The position numbers and the translations under genes are program-made. A DNA stretch of 64,000 bases from Mycobacterium xenopi (GTDB taxonomy: Bacteria > Actinomycetota > Actinomycetes > Mycobacteriales > Mycobacteriaceae), in contig NZ_AP022314.1 of NCBI RefSeq assembly GCF_009936235.1, positions 558,001-622,000 of the forward strand, in the 5' to 3' direction. The notes below the pieces were generated by a model that did not search any database, was not told the origin of the DNA, and saw only the letters and a program-made list of their open reading frames with translations. Below are positions 61,791-64,000 of this stretch, piece after piece (position 1 is the first letter of the stretch; every line of letters begins with the position of its first letter).

Positions 61791-62006
61791 ATGCCGTGAA
61801 ACGCGTGGCGCTTCCGGAAGCTGTCGGTTTTGTGAGATCTGTCGCGGCGTCGCGGCACGCAACGCGTCTGCATGCACGAGCCGTGCGTCGAGTTCATCGG
61901 CGTGTGCGCTGCGGTCATCGGCATGACCTCGCTGTACTCGGTGTTTTCGTATCGTGGAGATAATATCTGGATGGCGGTATTCAGAAACCCAGTTGAGGAC
62001 GACGCC

Positions 62007-62774
62007 ATGGCCGACGCGGCACCCAAACCCAAGGCCCGCGCCGGGTCCGTGCAGTCGGTCGAGCGCGCCTTCTCGTTGCTCGAGCTGATGGCCGACGCAG
62101 GCGGGACTCTTGGGCTGTCGCAGCTCGCCAATCAGTCCGGTCTTCCACTTCCCACGATCCACCGATTGCTGCGCACGCTGGTCGACCTCGGCTACATCCG
62201 CCAGGAGTCATCGCGCCAGTACGTTCTCGGCCCCGGCCTGATCCGGCTCGGCGACGCATCATCGCGGATGCTCAGCGTGTGGGCGCGTCCCCATTTGGCA
62301 AGGCTGGTCGACGAACTCGGTGAGTCGGCGAACTTGGCGATGCTCGACGGTGACGAGATCGTCTATGTCGCGCAGGCACCGTCGCGCCACTCCATGCGGA
62401 TGTTTACCGAAGTCGGCCGTCGGGTGCAGCCGCACTGTACCGCGGTTGGCAAAGCGATCTTGGCCACCATGCCGATAGACGAAGTGCGCGAGATACTCAA
62501 CCGTTCCGGCATGCCGCGCCATACCGACGCCACCATCACCGACCCCGACGAGTTCATCGGCCAGCTCGCCTTCGCTGCCAAGCAGGGCTATGCGATCGAC
62601 GAAGGCGAGCAGGAGACCGGCGTGCGCTGTGTGGCCGTCGCAATCCCCGATGCGGCATCGCGGCTTGCGCTGTCGATTTCCGGGCCCGCAGGCCGGGTGA
62701 CAGACGAGCTGATCGAGCGCGCCGTGCCGCTGCTGACGAATGCGTGTAAGGCGCTGTCGGCCGATCTGAGTTGA
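62007..62774 (+). CDS. IclR-family transcriptional regulator
   Basis: A 255-residue regulator. The winged helix-turn-helix LSQLANQSGLPLPTIHRLLRTLVDLGYIRQ lies near residue 40 and the effector domain has PHCTAVGKAILATM near 150 and GYAIDEGEQETGVRCVAVAI near 200, both typical of IclR/AllR. Relatives respond to glyoxylate or related acids. Placed divergently from the hyi-glxR-gcl block, it is the likely regulator. I use the ATG at 62007 because conserved sequence begins shortly after it; in-frame starts at 61971 and 61872 also exist. Confidence 0.88.
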   Translation: MADAAPKPKARAGSVQSVERAFSLLELMADAGGTLGLSQLANQSGLPLPTIHRLLRTLVDLGYIRQESSRQYVLGPGLIRLGDASSRMLSVWARPHLARLVDELGESANLAMLDGDEIVYVAQAPSRHSMRMFTEVGRRVQPHCTAVGKAILATMPIDEVREILNRSGMPRHTDATITDPDEFIGQLAFAAKQGYAIDEGEQETGVRCVAVAIPDAASRLALSISGPAGRVTDELIERAVPLLTNACKALSADLS

Positions 62775-63025
62775 TGGGCCTGAGCCGCTCGTGCCACCCG
62801 CCGGTCTTCGCGTTGCGCGTCGACGACCGCGCCCCACCGCTGGCGGTGGACCTGAGGAACTGCTGTGGAGCACTATTCGACTCGCGCCTGTTTGCGTCCG
62901 GATTGTCCGCCATCGGCCGCACCACCTCGCAAAGGCTGGGCCCATCCACCGTGTTAAAGACAGCTGTTTAAATTCAAGTCAGACACACCTCAAGCAAAGG
63001 CGCCGCATTTGCGGGGAACTTCGGC

Positions 63026-64000
63026 TTAGCGCAGGAACAGCCCGGCCTGGTTGGCGAGGTCGAGTAGCGGCTGCGGCGCAATCCCCAGTAACACGGTGAC
63101 GGCCACCCCTGCCGCAACTGCGGCCGCGGTGAGTGCGCTCGGCGTCCTGACGTGTGGCGGGTCGGCGGGCGGATCGGTGAAGTACATCATCACAATGATT
63201 CGGATGTAGGCGAAAGCCGCGATCGCACTGCTGATCACACCGACGACCACCAAGACCGCGCCTCCGTCGGACATCGCTGCCTGGAAGACCACGAATTTAC
63301 TGATGAACCCGCTTGTCAACGGAATTCCTGCCATGGCAAGTAAAAACAGCGCAAGCGTCGCCGCCACTAGCGGCGCCCTCCGGCCTAATCCGGCCCACCG
63401 GGAAATCTCGGTGTCCTCCTCGTCAGCGGTATTCCGCGCGAGACTGATCACCGCGAAGGCTCCCAGCGTGCTGAAACCATAGGAGACAAGGTAGAACATC
63501 GTCGATGACAAGCCGGCGCTTTTCGCGGCGATCACGCCGATAAGGATGAAGCCAGCATTTGCAATCGAAGAATAGGCGAGGAGACGCTTGAGTTCGGTCT
63601 GGGTCACCGTCAACACCGAGGCGACGATCATGGTCAAGATCGTGACCGCCACTAATATGGGCCGCCAATCGGCAGTCAATCCCGGCAGTGCCACAGTGAG
63701 GATACGTAGCAGCGCACCGAATGCGGCGATCTTCGTCGCGGCTGCCATGAACCCGGTAATAGGTGTCGGTGCGCCCTGATATACGTCTGGAACCCAGGAG
63801 TGGAACGGTACCGCTCCGATCTTGAATAGCAGGCCGACCGTCAGCAGGCCAGCGCCGATCAATGCCATCGCGGTGCCGCCATTTTTCGTGATGGCGGCAC
63901 CGATACCAGGCACTGTCAACGTGTCGGCATAGCCGTAAAGCATCGCGATGCCGTAGAGGAAGAGCGCCGACGAGAATGCCCCTAGCAGGAAGTACTTGAG
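63026..64000 (-). CDS. nuoN: NADH dehydrogenase subunit N, 5' end beyond window
   Basis: The last 324 codons of a minus-strand gene that runs off the right edge. The frame is open through base 64000 (LKYFLLGAFSSALFLYG at the edge). The proton-channel segment LFKIGAVPFHSWVPDVYQGAPTPITGFMAAATK and the lysine-containing QTELKRLLAYSSIANAG are diagnostic of NuoN. Around nine transmembrane segments are visible in this part. It is a membrane subunit of respiratory complex I. The 250 bp between this stop and the IclR gene holds no recognised gene. Confidence 0.95.
   Translation of the reverse strand, partial: LKYFLLGAFSSALFLYGIAMLYGYADTLTVPGIGAAITKNGGTAMALIGAGLLTVGLLFKIGAVPFHSWVPDVYQGAPTPITGFMAAATKIAAFGALLRILTVALPGLTADWRPILVAVTILTMIVASVLTVTQTELKRLLAYSSIANAGFILIGVIAAKSAGLSSTMFYLVSYGFSTLGAFAVISLARNTADEEDTEISRWAGLGRRAPLVAATLALFLLAMAGIPLTSGFISKFVVFQAAMSDGGAVLVVVGVISSAIAAFAYIRIIVMMYFTDPPADPPHVRTPSALTAAAVAAGVAVTVLLGIAPQPLLDLANQAGLFLR

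Overview
The window comes from a high-GC actinobacterium, almost certainly a non-tuberculous Mycobacterium. The evidence is a PE/PPE pair, the complete mycobacterial KstR and KstR2 cholesterol-catabolism block in the same gene order as the M. tuberculosis Rv3574-Rv3556 region, and nuoN at the right edge. Most genes sit in tight operons with 1-10 bp overlaps (ATGA, GTGA or TGATG junctions).

Layout. (1) 1-1157: end of a metallo-beta-lactamase-fold gene and pxpA (5-oxoprolinase subunit A). (2) 1233-20160: steroid catabolism. This holds kstR, fadE34, a secreted Rv3572-like protein, kshB, the hsaA-hsaD-hsaC-hsaB operon, a membrane/PPOX fusion, an aminotransferase, fadE33-fadE32-fadE31-fadD3, and, divergently, fadE30-ipdF-kstR2-fadA6. 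Three KstR-type operators and one KstR2-type operator are visible, and a 58-bp tandem repeat sits in the fadD3/fadE30 promoter region. (3) 20161-27830: mobile-element landing zone. It contains a group II intron with its reverse transcriptase, decayed IS481-like and IS5-like transposases, a TnpB catalytic-half fragment, and a complete IS1380-family element that has split a PPE gene into two pieces which rejoin exactly in frame. (4) 28110-48058: nickel transporter, then a roughly 16-kb minus-strand [NiFe]-hydrogenase operon resembling the group 2a Huc enzyme of M. smegmatis (hucM-like, hucS, hucL, protease, small protein, TPR protein, NifU-Rieske protein, NHL protein, hypF, hypC, two SIS proteins, hypE, hypC, hypD, two unknowns). 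An AraC regulator with hypA-hypB is divergent from it. (5) 48142-55398: Calvin-Benson-Bassham genes (class I FBPase, phosphoribulokinase, HAD phosphatase, an alpha/beta-hydrolase-like protein, red-type cbbS and cbbL, class I aldolase). Both prk and cbbL carry two +1 frameshifts in short G/C runs. (6) 55892-62774: Gfo/Idh/MocA protein, gutted glycerate kinase, gcl-glxR-hyi (glyoxylate to glycerate), remnants of ureide-type catabolic genes, and an IclR regulator. (7) 63026-64000: nuoN, partial.

How it fits together. Hydrogenase electrons could feed the respiratory chain and power CO2 fixation by the neighbouring cbb genes. The HAD phosphatase and Gcl-GlxR-Hyi could return RuBisCO's 2-phosphoglycolate side product to glycerate. 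The key fixation genes are frameshifted as read, and glycerate kinase is deleted internally, so the autotrophic part is either recently decaying or affected by homopolymer sequencing errors. No obvious CRISPR array or complete tRNA or rRNA gene was seen. All family assignments are from reading the sequence; no searches were run.
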